46,966 nucleotides of DNA, taken from positions 1-46,966 of the forward strand of contig JAUMYM010000010.1 in assembly GCA_030528645.1 (NCBI GenBank). The letters are read 5' to 3'. The stretch comes from Erysipelotrichaceae bacterium (lineage in GTDB: Bacteria > Bacillota_I > Bacilli_A > Erysipelotrichales > Erysipelotrichaceae). Below are positions 1 to 8,844 of the stretch, piece by piece (position 1 is the first letter of the stretch; each line of letters opens with the position of its first letter). The notes beneath the pieces are model-generated. The model was not told where the DNA came from. It did no database searches and worked only from the letters and a program-made list of their open reading frames with translations. The translations under genes were made by a program, and so were the position numbers.

Positions 1-2008
1 AAACTACATGACTATGTATGGATTTAAAGGTCTTTGAAACATGTAAATCCGTCAAAATTAATCGAGAATACGATGGTAGTTGTTTATAGCGCTCATACAT
101 GTCTTTTCGCTGTTGTATGATGTGTTTCTTATCTTCTTGATTTGTAATTAAATCAAACATTTCCTGCAAAGATAAATAAAAGATGTCTTCTTTTTTTTCA
201 ATGATATTTAACGCTTGTAATTTTTGTGCAAAAGATAAACAAATAGCACGTACCATCCCAAATATACGTGTACGATTTAATCTTGATTTCTCACGATATT
301 CAATACCTAAAAGTGCTCTTTTTGCAAACATTCCTTTAGGCTTACTTACTTCTTGTCTTGCTAATTGTTTTTCTAATGCATATAACTTATCCATATCTTT
401 ACAATAGTCTTCTATCTTTTCATCCAATAGCTTCGGATTTACTTTAAACGTAACACTTTCTAACTTTAATTCTTCGATACATCGATCGCCATAGAAAGCT
501 AAGTACTCTTGATAATGGGAAAAGAAATCTACATGTTGTTCATGTTTCAAAATAGCTAATTTAACTAAAGATTGAATAGGCTTTAAACTTTCTATCTGAC
601 TAATACCTGAAATAAAAGAAACAACTTTTTCATTGTATTGATCCGGATATTTTTTCTTTAAACGTCTCTTTAATAAACCCGTGAAAATAAACGCATACAT
701 ATCATTTAAAAGGGTAATATCCCAATACTCAAGTAACTGTTCTTTAATATCATCAAACAATACTTTTAACTCCGCTAAAGATAACTTTTCTAAATTTTGT
801 TTTTGAAACGATTGATATATAGTTTGAAACGTTGTATCCAACTTCTTCATTGCCTTTGGTGTTTTGAATAATTCATATAAAAAATGAAAATACGTCTTAG
901 CTTTACTTATCCATGGTAACTGTAAATCCTTTAAAGGATAATCCTTACTCTTTACACCCAACATTTCCTGCCAAACAGGTATGATTTTATGACTCATCGG
1001 TAAAAACTGTAATAGTTTATACCAATTATGAATTTGATAATACATACGCCCATTCATACTGCTCACCATATTAGAGTAGACATCATTAAACTTTTCACTA
1101 AGTTTATCATCTTTCAATATACGTTTAGATACCCCTTTGAAAACACCGGTGTAAATCAAACGAGCAAAGCTATCTGTTAAAGGAAGAGAAATACCCGGAT
1201 AACTTTCAACGATATTACTATTATCTAGAATATAAATGGTTTCATCAGATATAGAAGTAATCGGTCTAGCTTGTAAGATGTATAATTGATTTTCTTTAAA
1301 ACAGAACTCAACATCAACATACTTTAACTTTAATGCCTCTTGAATCCTCTTTATCTCATGAATGATTTTTAAAATCATATCTTTCGTTAAAAGATCTTCA
1401 AAACCATCATAGTAATATACCTGATCATAAAGATTGTAATAATAAGAAGTCGTTTCCACTTTATCTAAAACAACATCATCTCCAAGTCCTTTTGCAACCG
1501 TAATAACTGCTTCATTTAAAATACCAATAGGATTAGAAGAAAAACAAATACCTGAATATTCAGCATCAACCATCGTCTGAATTATCACATGCATTTTCAC
1601 GTTTCTTACATCAATCTCTTTTAACATCATATACTCAAGGGCTTTTACACTGTAAAGCGATTGTAGACACTGGATGATAAAAGTTTCAATATCGTTAGGA
1701 TCAACATTTAAAAAAGATTCAAATACACCTGCAAAACTATCACTTTTACCATCTTCGACATTACAACTTGAGCGTACTGCCACCTTTTGATATACAACAT
1801 CTATAGTCTTAGCCTTGTACCCCTCTAAAAGACGTTTTTGCAATAAAGTACTCCATACATTTAAATCTGGATGCTTTTCAGCCACAAAACGTTTAAGATC
1901 TTCTTGTAAAACCTCTTGATTCTGTATCACTTCATCAAAATCAACCACAACAAAGCTAGGTATGCAAATCCCTGCTTGTTGCATTGCTTGTAAATGATAG
2001 TGCTTCAT
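1..2008 (-). CDS. PEP synthase-like protein (PPDK N-terminal domain), 3' end beyond window
   Basis: Open reading frame entering from the left edge; 669 residues are visible and the C-terminus is missing. The first ~250 residues match the ATP-grasp PEP/pyruvate-binding domain of PEP synthases and pyruvate phosphate dikinases: VRSSCNVEDGKSDSFAG (78-94), GICFSSNP (153-160), DVEFCF (232-237) and LQARPIT (245-251). The following ~400 residues form a helical, Lys/Leu-rich linker resembling those of rifampicin-phosphotransferase-like and other PEP-synthase-like enzymes; the swivelling phosphohistidine domain would lie outside the window. Start ATG is preceded by AGAGGT at 8 nt and overlaps the stop of the upstream prenyltransferase gene by one base, so the two are probably translationally coupled. 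Such domains move phosphate from ATP to a histidine and then to an acceptor. The acceptor here is unknown; central-metabolism PEP synthase is less likely because the middle region does not look like classical PpsA. Confidence 0.8.
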   Translation of the reverse strand, partial: MKHYHLQAMQQAGICIPSFVVVDFDEVIQNQEVLQEDLKRFVAEKHPDLNVWSTLLQKRLLEGYKAKTIDVVYQKVAVRSSCNVEDGKSDSFAGVFESFLNVDPNDIETFIIQCLQSLYSVKALEYMMLKEIDVRNVKMHVIIQTMVDAEYSGICFSSNPIGILNEAVITVAKGLGDDVVLDKVETTSYYYNLYDQVYYYDGFEDLLTKDMILKIIHEIKRIQEALKLKYVDVEFCFKENQLYILQARPITSISDETIYILDNSNIVESYPGISLPLTDSFARLIYTGVFKGVSKRILKDDKLSEKFNDVYSNMVSSMNGRMYYQIHNWYKLLQFLPMSHKIIPVWQEMLGVKSKDYPLKDLQLPWISKAKTYFHFLYELFKTPKAMKKLDTTFQTIYQSFQKQNLEKLSLAELKVLFDDIKEQLLEYWDITLLNDMYAFIFTGLLKRRLKKKYPDQYNEKVVSFISGISQIESLKPIQSLVKLAILKHEQHVDFFSHYQEYLAFYGDRCIEELKLESVTFKVNPKLLDEKIEDYCKDMDKLYALEKQLARQEVSKPKGMFAKRALLGIEYREKSRLNRTRIFGMVRAICLSFAQKLQALNIIEKKEDIFYLSLQEMFDLITNQEDKKHIIQQRKDMYERYKQLPSYSRLILTDLHVSKTFKSIHSHVV

Positions 2009-2907
2009 TATATTTTACCTCTAAGTAAAAAGATAACTACCGTTAATAACATCATTGTTTCTTGAATATACGTATAAGTCTCTACTTTCATAACGATACG
2101 ATAACGATTTGGATTACGGTAATATTCTACAAACTTATACGTCATCCATGAAACTAACAAGACAAATAAACCAACCATAATTTTATTTAAATTCCACACT
2201 AAAATAATATTGGTTACAATATCAACAATCGTTAAAATCAATACCAGAATAATCATCTTTTTATAACCAAATAACTTAGAGTAGGTTACATACTCCGTTT
2301 CTTCTTGTGGTGCTCTAATTTTGCGACTTAACTCCCATATCAACGATGGAAAATACAAAGTAAACGCCACTAAACATGTTGTAAGTGAAAATGGGTGTAG
2401 TTGATACTTGATACATGTAAAAGATATAACATAAATATTTACAAATATTTGAACTGGATTATGTGTAATTAAAGCCAATGGCAAACTTGATTGTATTTTA
2501 TTTTTCTTAAAAAACCACTTACTCATTAAATACCCATAGATATGTAATACCACAAAGAATATAAAATTATTCATGTACATAGCGTTTAATATTACTGATA
2601 CGAGTAACACAATGGAACATACAAAAATTAAATCAGACTTTTTAACCTTACCACTTGGTAAAGGACGCTCTTTAAACAATCGTTTATCTAATTCATAATC
2701 TTTAAAATCATCTGCAATTCTAAGCCACATATAAAACGCAAAAATGGTATATGCCCCTATTAGCTCTTGCAACCCAATATGAAAGCTAGTGATACCATAA
2801 TTTAATAACACTAAAAAATAAATTTCATTAAATACAATAAGACCTAAAAATAGTCTAGGTAAGATAGGAAACATAACGGAAAAATAACAGTGCAATCGTT
2901 TAAGCAT
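2008..2907 (-). CDS. UbiA-family prenyltransferase
   Basis: Integral membrane protein of 299 residues with about eight hydrophobic segments. The first prenyl-diphosphate/Mg2+ motif of the UbiA superfamily is clear: LRIADDFKDYELD (62-74) followed by RPLPSG (81-86). The second acidic motif region reads WELSRKIRAPQEETEYVTYS (191-210), which differs from the DxxxD of ubiquinone and menaquinone enzymes. The family transfers isoprenoid chains to aromatic or other acceptors at the cytoplasmic face of the membrane. No menaquinone, heme or chlorophyll genes are nearby; the only partner is the PEP-synthase-like gene whose start overlaps this stop (TAATG). The initiator ATG has only a weak site (AAAGTGA). 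The family assignment is solid; substrate and product are unknown. Confidence 0.85.
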   Translation of the reverse strand: MLKRLHCYFSVMFPILPRLFLGLIVFNEIYFLVLLNYGITSFHIGLQELIGAYTIFAFYMWLRIADDFKDYELDKRLFKERPLPSGKVKKSDLIFVCSIVLLVSVILNAMYMNNFIFFVVLHIYGYLMSKWFFKKNKIQSSLPLALITHNPVQIFVNIYVISFTCIKYQLHPFSLTTCLVAFTLYFPSLIWELSRKIRAPQEETEYVTYSKLFGYKKMIILVLILTIVDIVTNIILVWNLNKIMVGLFVLLVSWMTYKFVEYYRNPNRYRIVMKVETYTYIQETMMLLTVVIFLLRGKI

Positions 2908-2992
2908 ATATGTATTTCACTTTCTATTTTGATTGTAGCTACCTAATTATCATTATAGCATGTATTTTATAAAGCATTAAAAATTGGAAAAT

Positions 2993-3026
2993 AAAAGTGA
3001 CTACCACCTAAGTAGCACTCACTTTT
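2993..3026 (-). terminator. Rho-independent terminator after the CoA-disulfide reductase fusion gene
   Basis: AAAAGTGA (2993-3000) pairs with TCACTTTT (3019-3026), extended by CTAC/GTAG across a 3-nt bulge. On the minus strand a T-rich stretch follows below 2993. It lies 6 nt past the stop of the gene ending at 3032. Confidence 0.7.
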
Positions 3027-3031
3027 ACATA

Positions 3032-5467
3032 TTAAATAAATAAATTCATATTAGAATTGTCACTATCATGTAACATCGTCGCAACTCCACCAATTTCTAC
3101 TCCATCAATAAGTTCTTCTTTTGTGATTCCCATTACATCCATAGACATTTGACAAGCTACAATTTTAACTCCATTCGCTATTGCTTCTTGGATTAATTCT
3201 TCTAATGAAGAAACACCTTTCTTCTTCATGACTTGTTTCATCATTAATGAACCGGCACCTGCAAAATTCATCTTTGATAAACCTAGCTTACGACTTCCCT
3301 TAGGCATCATAAAACCAAACATATTAGAAATCATGTCCTTTTTAACATTTACTTTTTCATGTTTTCTTAAAATATTTAGACCCCAAAACGTAAAAAACAT
3401 ATTTACTTTATTTCCCATAGCCAATGCACCATTTGCAATAATAAAGGCTGCCATAGCTTTATCTAAATCTCCATCAAAAACAATCATTGTTTTCTCTTTA
3501 CCGGTAGTGCTACACGTTACATGATTACAAGTACTTTTCTTTAAAAGCTCCACTTCCCAAATCCCCTTTGTTTCTTTTCTTGAAAGCAACTCATTTCCTG
3601 TATTTAGACACCAACTTTCAATGTCTCTTGCAAAACCTGGATCACTGGATTTTACATGTAGAATTTCTCCATCTTTAAGTTCCATCATCTTTTTACCAAC
3701 ATTAACAATTGGTCCTGGACAACACAAACCACAAAGATCAATCGATGTAACCTTTGTTTCTTCCTTAGCAACAACAAGTTTATCTTGTTCAATAGGCATA
3801 GTCTTTACTTCTTGTGATTTAAGTTCGTTATAAGACTTAAAACCACCAATTAGATTACGCACTTTATACCCTTTTTGTTTTAAGATACGTTCTGCTAAAT
3901 ATCCTCTTAATCCAACTGCACAATAAACAACAATTTCACTATTCTTATCTAGCTTTGTATATTCTTTTCTTAGTCTTGTTAAAGGGATGCATACCGCATT
4001 ATCCACAATACCATTGGCTGTTTCAGCATCTTCACGAACATCAACCAATACATATTGATCTTTTTTATTTATCCATTCCTCATACGTAATTGGATTTGTT
4101 AACCCTTCAAAGATATTTGTCGCATAGTAACCAACCATATTTACCGGATCTTTCGCTGATGAAAATGGTGGAGCATAAGCAAGTTCTAACTTTGTTAAAT
4201 CATAGATCGTTGCTTTAAAGTGCATACTTGTAGCAATCGTATCTATGCGTTTATCTACACCATCATAACCTACAATTTGAGCCCCCAATATTCTTCCATC
4301 ACTTAACGAAAACACAAGTTTCAATGTCATAGACAAAGCATTGGGATAATAACCTGCATGTGACATTGGATGTATCATCGCAATACCATAATCTTTCCAT
4401 AAAGTTAAATTACGATTCTTTAAGCTCTTTTCATTTTCTCCTGTTGCTGCAACCGTTAAATCAAAGACTTTTACAATGCTTGTTCCAATTGCTCCATCAA
4501 ACGTTTCTTCTTTTTTACCCAAGATGTTTGCTGCAACAGCTCTTCCCTGTTTATTAGCAATCCCCGCTAGTGGAATCATTGTCTTTAAATCATTCACTTT
4601 ATTTGTTACTTCAATCATATCCCCTACAGCATAGATATCAGGATTACTTGTTTGCATCTTTTCATTTACAATAACACCACCTCTAGCATTTAAGGCAATG
4701 CATGTATCCTTTAAAAAGGCAGTATTTGGTCTTACACCAATCGAAAGTAAAATCATATCCGTATCTAATGTTGTACCATCTGTAAGTAACACTTGTTTTC
4801 CTTGATTTACAATCGCCTTTAAACCAGTATTTAAACGTAGATCCACTTGTTGTTTTTTAACATGGTTTTCTACAAGTTTAGCCATATCCTTATCCAATGG
4901 AGCTAGAATTTGATCAGCAAACTCTACAAGAGTAACAGAAATGCCACGATGAGCTAAGTTTTCTGCCATTTCAATACCAATAAAACCTCCACCGGCAACT
5001 ATCGCTTTTTTAGGTTGATATTCTTGAATAAAATGATAAATCTTATCCGTATCCGGGATATTCCATAAAGTAAAGACATTTTCATTCTCTAATCCTTCCA
5101 TCGTTGGAACAAACGGATAGGAACCTGTTGAAAGTAATAACGTATCATAAGATTCTGCATACTCTTGATTCTTTTTGTGATCTTTAATGATTACTTGTTT
5201 ATTTGCTTCATCAATACGAATTACTTCACTAAAATTACGTATTTCTACGCCATATTTTCCTTCAATAGATTGAATATTTGATACAAACAATGCATCACGT
5301 TGTTTAATGGTATTTCCTATGTAATAAGGTAATCCACAGTTTGCAAAGGATACATACTCTCCTTTTTCAAGTAAAAGAATTTGAGCATCTTCATCCAATC
5401 TGCGCAATCTTGATATGGCTGTTGCTCCACCTGCAACCCCACCGACAACAATAATTTTTTTAGCCAT
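3032..5467 (-). CDS. CoA-disulfide reductase / rhodanese / TusA-like / DsrE-like fusion protein
   Basis: Cytoplasmic 811-residue protein with four modules. Residues 1-445 are an FAD/NAD(P)H disulfide oxidoreductase of the CoA-disulfide reductase type: GGVAGG (9-14), the single redox cysteine C44 in SFANCGLPYY, a second Rossmann site AGGGFIG (158-164), and IYAVGD (278-283). Residues ~458-552 are a rhodanese with catalytic C516 (VVYCAVGLRG). Residues ~573-645 are a TusA-like sulfurtransferase with CCPGP (582-586). Residues ~658-811 are a DsrE-like domain with C772 (VACQMSMDVMG). Family knowledge suggests reduction of CoA or other per/polysulfides and relay of sulfane sulfur between the attached carriers. 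The start overlaps the stop of the ArsR-type regulator by 8 nt, so both are expressed together, probably under that regulator. Four sulfur-handling cysteines in one chain suggest channelling; the physiological substrate is not visible. Confidence 0.93.
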   Translation of the reverse strand: MAKKIIVVGGVAGGATAISRLRRLDEDAQILLLEKGEYVSFANCGLPYYIGNTIKQRDALFVSNIQSIEGKYGVEIRNFSEVIRIDEANKQVIIKDHKKNQEYAESYDTLLLSTGSYPFVPTMEGLENENVFTLWNIPDTDKIYHFIQEYQPKKAIVAGGGFIGIEMAENLAHRGISVTLVEFADQILAPLDKDMAKLVENHVKKQQVDLRLNTGLKAIVNQGKQVLLTDGTTLDTDMILLSIGVRPNTAFLKDTCIALNARGGVIVNEKMQTSNPDIYAVGDMIEVTNKVNDLKTMIPLAGIANKQGRAVAANILGKKEETFDGAIGTSIVKVFDLTVAATGENEKSLKNRNLTLWKDYGIAMIHPMSHAGYYPNALSMTLKLVFSLSDGRILGAQIVGYDGVDKRIDTIATSMHFKATIYDLTKLELAYAPPFSSAKDPVNMVGYYATNIFEGLTNPITYEEWINKKDQYVLVDVREDAETANGIVDNAVCIPLTRLRKEYTKLDKNSEIVVYCAVGLRGYLAERILKQKGYKVRNLIGGFKSYNELKSQEVKTMPIEQDKLVVAKEETKVTSIDLCGLCCPGPIVNVGKKMMELKDGEILHVKSSDPGFARDIESWCLNTGNELLSRKETKGIWEVELLKKSTCNHVTCSTTGKEKTMIVFDGDLDKAMAAFIIANGALAMGNKVNMFFTFWGLNILRKHEKVNVKKDMISNMFGFMMPKGSRKLGLSKMNFAGAGSLMMKQVMKKKGVSSLEELIQEAIANGVKIVACQMSMDVMGITKEELIDGVEIGGVATMLHDSDNSNMNLFI

Positions 5468-5747
5468 GTTTCTCCTCCATATACAAAGCTCTAACTATCT
5501 TTTTTACCGTTTCATCTTTTAAAAAGTAATATACATTCTGCCCATCTTTTCGATAACCCAGAATATTTAATGATCGAAGTTTCGCCAAATGCTGACTTAC
5601 ACAAGACTGACTTACTTCCATACAATTTGTAAAATACGTAACATTTGCTTCATCAATATGCATTAACTTTGTAATTAAACAAAGTCTTACCGGATTAGCA
5701 ATTGCCTTTAAAAGTTCAGCTTTCTTAATCAATTCTTCTCTTTCCAT
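5460..5747 (-). CDS. ArsR/SmtB-family transcriptional regulator
   Basis: A 95-residue winged helix-turn-helix protein: AIANPVRLCLI in the dimer region, recognition helix around SQSCVSQHLAKLR (46-58), wing around GYRKDGQNVYYFLKD. Cysteines C23, C42 and C49 are present; C42 lies just before the recognition helix, the area where ArsR-type metal or thiol sensors place reactive cysteines. Because the co-transcribed gene is a persulfide/disulfide reductase, a redox or reactive-sulfur sensor (like BigR/SqrR-type members) is a plausible role, but the cysteine spacing is not proof. Ribosome site AAAGGAGAG precedes ATG. The promoter contains a perfect palindrome (5771-5792), consistent with autorepression of the operon. 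Confidence 0.88.
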   Translation of the reverse strand: MEREELIKKAELLKAIANPVRLCLITKLMHIDEANVTYFTNCMEVSQSCVSQHLAKLRSLNILGYRKDGQNVYYFLKDETVKKIVRALYMEEKHG

Positions 5748-5768
5748 TTTATTACTCTCCTTTATATT

Positions 5769-5796
5769 ATTATATTATAATATTATAATATATCAA
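5769..5796 (-). promoter_or_regulatory. Promoter and 22-bp palindromic operator of the arsR-like/CoADR operon
   Basis: On the minus strand: -35 TTGATA (5791-5796), 16-bp spacer, -10 TATAAT (5769-5774). The spacer is filled by a perfect 22-bp palindrome at 5771-5792 with half-site TATATTATAAT, the natural placement for a repressor that blocks RNA polymerase. The ArsR-type protein is the obvious candidate ligand. Pure A/T composition makes chance symmetry more likely than usual. Confidence 0.6.
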
Positions 5797-5900
5797 TCTA
5801 TTTGATTATTTTATTTACAAAATATATCATGTTATAATTTTCATAACAAATTACTGAAAAAACAATCACACTATTTCTAAAACTCAAAGAACAATACTTC

Positions 5901-5930
5901 TTGACTCTATTGTGGTGACTTTAAGATTAT
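5901..5930 (+). promoter_or_regulatory. Likely promoter for the Pyr_excise-family gene
   Basis: TTGACT (5901-5906) and GATTAT (5925-5930) are 18 bp apart and lie 27 bp before the start codon. The -10 match is moderate (4 of 6). Confidence 0.4.
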
Positions 5931-5956
5931 GAATAAACGAATATGAAAGGATTACT

Positions 5957-6322
5957 ATGAGACTTTGGCATGAAGATTTAATTTCAAAATTACCATACCA
6001 ACAATTACTAGGTCAACATCGAGAATGTTGTTCCTTAAGAGGCAATGGATGGAAGAAAAAACACGCGACAATAAATTATATTTTTCAATATCCTTTTTAT
6101 AAGCTTTATCAATATCATAAAAAAGTAATGGAAGAAATGAAACTTAGAGGCTATCATCCAGATGACATATGGATGAATCCTTTATATCGAGGAAAACAAT
6201 GTACATCCTTACAAAACATCCATGAACTTCCACAAACCTATCCCATTTATCCGGAACATAATCAACATTATAAACTAGAGTGTTTAAACAATTTAAAAGA
6301 AAAAGGTATCATTATAAAATGA
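5957..6322 (+). CDS. Pyr_excise/TIGR02328-type protein related to T4 endonuclease V
   Basis: A 121-residue cytoplasmic protein beginning MRLWHEDLISKL and containing QHRECCSLRGNGW and KKHATINYIF. These are hallmarks of a bacterial family related in fold to the pyrimidine-dimer DNA glycosylase of phage T4. R22 and E23 line up with the T4 enzyme's R22 and catalytic E23. The T4 enzyme's catalytic Thr2 amino terminus has no match: residue 2 here is Arg, which should not permit removal of Met1. The protein may therefore bind damaged DNA or another nucleic acid without the same lyase chemistry, or use another nucleophile. Single-gene unit with its own promoter, AAAGGA ribosome site and a terminator overlapping its stop. 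Family confident; activity unproven. Confidence 0.8.
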   Translation: MRLWHEDLISKLPYQQLLGQHRECCSLRGNGWKKKHATINYIFQYPFYKLYQYHKKVMEEMKLRGYHPDDIWMNPLYRGKQCTSLQNIHELPQTYPIYPEHNQHYKLECLNNLKEKGIIIK

Positions 6323-6349
6323 AAAGAGAAATCCTTTGATTTCTCTTTT
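6322..6349. terminator. Bidirectional terminator between convergent genes
   Basis: A perfect 12-bp stem AAAAGAGAAATC (6322-6333) / GATTTCTCTTTT (6338-6349), loop CTTT. It is followed by T residues on the plus strand and AAAAT (read as ATTTT) on the minus strand. It overlaps the stop codon of the gene on the left and abuts that of the penicillin acylase gene. Confidence 0.85.
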
Positions 6350-8710
6350 TTATGGTTTTAATGTTAATTTTGAACCAACTGCTTCCTCTTGGAAAGATTG
6401 TTTTGTGTATGTACCATCCACCCAATTTTTAATTTGATTTTTATAATACTTAGACATAAAGTGTCCGCTTTGACCAGGACCAACGATATGATACGCTGCA
6501 TTATCCATAAAGTCATAGACAAAGCGCCAACTTGCTCCATGATCTACAATCCCTTTTTCATTTTGACTTGCAGCTTGTACCGTAATCTTAGAACCACTAA
6601 TTGGATGTGTCTTTGGATTTAATAAATAAGCCAAAATTGGTGATGCTGCTGATAAACTATTCTTAAATAATAATTTATGTCCATCGCCCCATTTCCAAGC
6701 CTGAACATTTTTTCCATACTTTTGTTTTAAAGTTGAAATCGTTTCTTTTAAACTAGCCGTTAGTACCTCTTCAATCCCACCTTGTTTATGAAAAACTTCT
6801 AATGATTCATTACGGAAAGCTTTTCGTAACAGTTCATCCGTATAATGTTCTTTATGTGGCATAAAGTGATACACGTACTCATCCATCCAAGGACGATAGG
6901 TTACTTCTCGTAGTTTCATCATCCATGTATGAAAAATCAATGGAGCTGCAAGATCTTTGTCATCTTGTAAATTCCAATTCTCTAAAATGGCAATGACTTC
7001 TTGTTCTTCTTCAGATACATTAGTATGCTTTAGCATATCTTTTAAAAACTCACGAGCATACAGATTTTCTACATCCATTTGTAATGCTTGCATATCTTGA
7101 TACGTAAACTTTTTCGTTTCACTTAACACTTCATCAATACGTTGCTTACGATAAGGTTGTGCCCAAACATTAGATACAAAATACGGATAATCAGGTGTTG
7201 TATTCGTATTGGCAGTAGCGATAAAGCCACTTTCAGGATTTTCAATCTTTGGAAGAGTTTCAAATGGAATATATCCACTCCATGCATATTCACTTAAATA
7301 ACCCGGTACCGGTAAAACTCCATTTCCCTTCTTTCTAATTGGAATAATTCCATTGGCTTTAAAAGCAATATTTCCCTTTTGATCTGCAAAAACAAAGTTT
7401 TGAGCTGGTACTTTAAATTCTTCTAAACCTTTCTCAAATTCTTGCCAATTACTTGCCTTATTAATCATTAAAATAGCTTCTAATTCTTTGGTTGCTTCAA
7501 ACGCTGTCCAACGCATAGAAAATAATTGATCTGTTTCAAGCGCTTTTGTTTCTTTTGTTTCAGGATGTTTTACTTGCAATAAATCATTGATAATAGGTCC
7601 ATTCTTAGTATAAATAACTTCAAAAGAAATAGGATCTTTTCCTTTTACTTTAAGTTTATAATCTTTTACATCTGCTTGATAATATGAACCATCATATTCA
7701 AATTCATATTTGTTATCTGGATTTTGTTTTTCAATGTATAAATCTTGTACATCTGGTCCATAATTTGTTACACCCCAAGCAACTTCTTCATTATGTCCCA
7801 AGATAATCCCAGGAATACCTGCAAAAATTACCCCAGAGACATGTAGCGTTGGTGCTTGTAACGTCATTTGATACCAAATAGATGGAGTTGATAAAGATAG
7901 ATGTGGATCATCCGCTAATAAAGGCTTGCCTGATTCTGTCTTTAAACCGGAAACAACCCAGTTATTACTTCCATTATCTAGATGAGGCGTTTCATATGTC
8001 ATAGCCTTTTGATCAATGCGAAGCGTTGCTTGTTGATTGTAACGAATAATGTCATCAATATCATCATCTTGCTCAATCGCGATGCTATTCATTTCTTTAA
8101 ACACAGTTTCCCCAAGCGTATTTAATGTCCAGTTATTGAAGGCTTGATAACTCCAATGTCCCCCTAAATCATAAGCCATGTATTTACCAATTGTTAAAGA
8201 ATCAATCGGTGTCCAAGGTTCCGGCTTATAACCTAAAAGTAAAAATTCATACGGCAAACGATGATTCTTAATCGCATAATCAATGTATGCATTAACACCA
8301 TCAGCATAATCTTGCAACACTTGTTTCGCTTCCGGACTATAAATCTCATAAGACTTCTCAGCCGCCATACGTAATGAGAAAATCAAAAACTTTTTATCAT
8401 TTTCAAGTGCCACTTCCCCAAAGATTTCTGACAATCTCCCTGATGCTTGTCTTCTTGCTAAGTCCATTTGAAACAAACGATCTTGAGCTTGTATAAACCC
8501 TTGAGCTTTATATAAATCACTTTCATTTTGCGCAATAATTGTAGGAATACCTTTTTGATCACGAATCACTTCAACGGTATCAGTAAGACCGATAAGTTGC
8601 ATTTGACCTTTTGTTTTTGGAAGAGAACGTTGTAATAATAAAGTAAGTCCTGTAACTGCAATTACAGATAAAACAATAAAACCAATCAGCAATCGTTTCA
8701 ATATCTTCAT
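6350..8710 (-). CDS. Penicillin acylase family protein, membrane-anchored
   Basis: Ntn-hydrolase precursor of 786 residues. One N-terminal hydrophobic segment (about 7-27) with flanking Lys/Arg acts as a signal anchor, so the enzyme should work outside the membrane. An alpha-like region begins with EVIRDQKGIPTI and AQGFIQAQDRLFQMD, both typical of the family. The autocatalytic processing site is DNGSNNWVVSG, where S248 would become the N-terminal nucleophile of the beta chain. Later conserved elements include DPHLSLSTPSIWYQ and HNEEVAWGVTN. Homologues cleave amides such as penicillin side chains or acyl-homoserine lactones; natural substrates in Bacillota are mostly unknown. It is a single gene with AGGAGA before ATG and a shared terminator, and gives no pathway clue from its neighbours. 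Confidence 0.92.
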   Translation of the reverse strand: MKILKRLLIGFIVLSVIAVTGLTLLLQRSLPKTKGQMQLIGLTDTVEVIRDQKGIPTIIAQNESDLYKAQGFIQAQDRLFQMDLARRQASGRLSEIFGEVALENDKKFLIFSLRMAAEKSYEIYSPEAKQVLQDYADGVNAYIDYAIKNHRLPYEFLLLGYKPEPWTPIDSLTIGKYMAYDLGGHWSYQAFNNWTLNTLGETVFKEMNSIAIEQDDDIDDIIRYNQQATLRIDQKAMTYETPHLDNGSNNWVVSGLKTESGKPLLADDPHLSLSTPSIWYQMTLQAPTLHVSGVIFAGIPGIILGHNEEVAWGVTNYGPDVQDLYIEKQNPDNKYEFEYDGSYYQADVKDYKLKVKGKDPISFEVIYTKNGPIINDLLQVKHPETKETKALETDQLFSMRWTAFEATKELEAILMINKASNWQEFEKGLEEFKVPAQNFVFADQKGNIAFKANGIIPIRKKGNGVLPVPGYLSEYAWSGYIPFETLPKIENPESGFIATANTNTTPDYPYFVSNVWAQPYRKQRIDEVLSETKKFTYQDMQALQMDVENLYAREFLKDMLKHTNVSEEEQEVIAILENWNLQDDKDLAAPLIFHTWMMKLREVTYRPWMDEYVYHFMPHKEHYTDELLRKAFRNESLEVFHKQGGIEEVLTASLKETISTLKQKYGKNVQAWKWGDGHKLLFKNSLSAASPILAYLLNPKTHPISGSKITVQAASQNEKGIVDHGASWRFVYDFMDNAAYHIVGPGQSGHFMSKYYKNQIKNWVDGTYTKQSFQEEAVGSKLTLKP

Positions 8711-8807
8711 AATTTTTCTCCTATAAGCTGAATTATAGATATTCTATTTTTTAAAAGCAAGTTATATTATTTTTACTTACATTCAAATTCTGTATTTTAG
8801 CATTCAA

Positions 8808-8816
8808 TGCTATAAT
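8808..8816 (+). promoter_or_regulatory. Extended -10 promoter of the histidine phosphatase gene
   Basis: TGCTATAAT (8808-8816) is a consensus extended -10 element 28 bp before the ATG. No good -35 is visible at the proper distance (TTCTGT at 8788), which fits an extended -10 promoter. Confidence 0.5.
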
Positions 8817-8844
8817 GATTAAGTAAAAAAATATGGAGGTAGTT

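Noticed and set aside
183-407. Short plus-strand open reading frame within the PEP-synthase-like gene
   Set aside because: It is antisense to a long, motif-bearing coding frame that continues off the left edge; no ribosome site.
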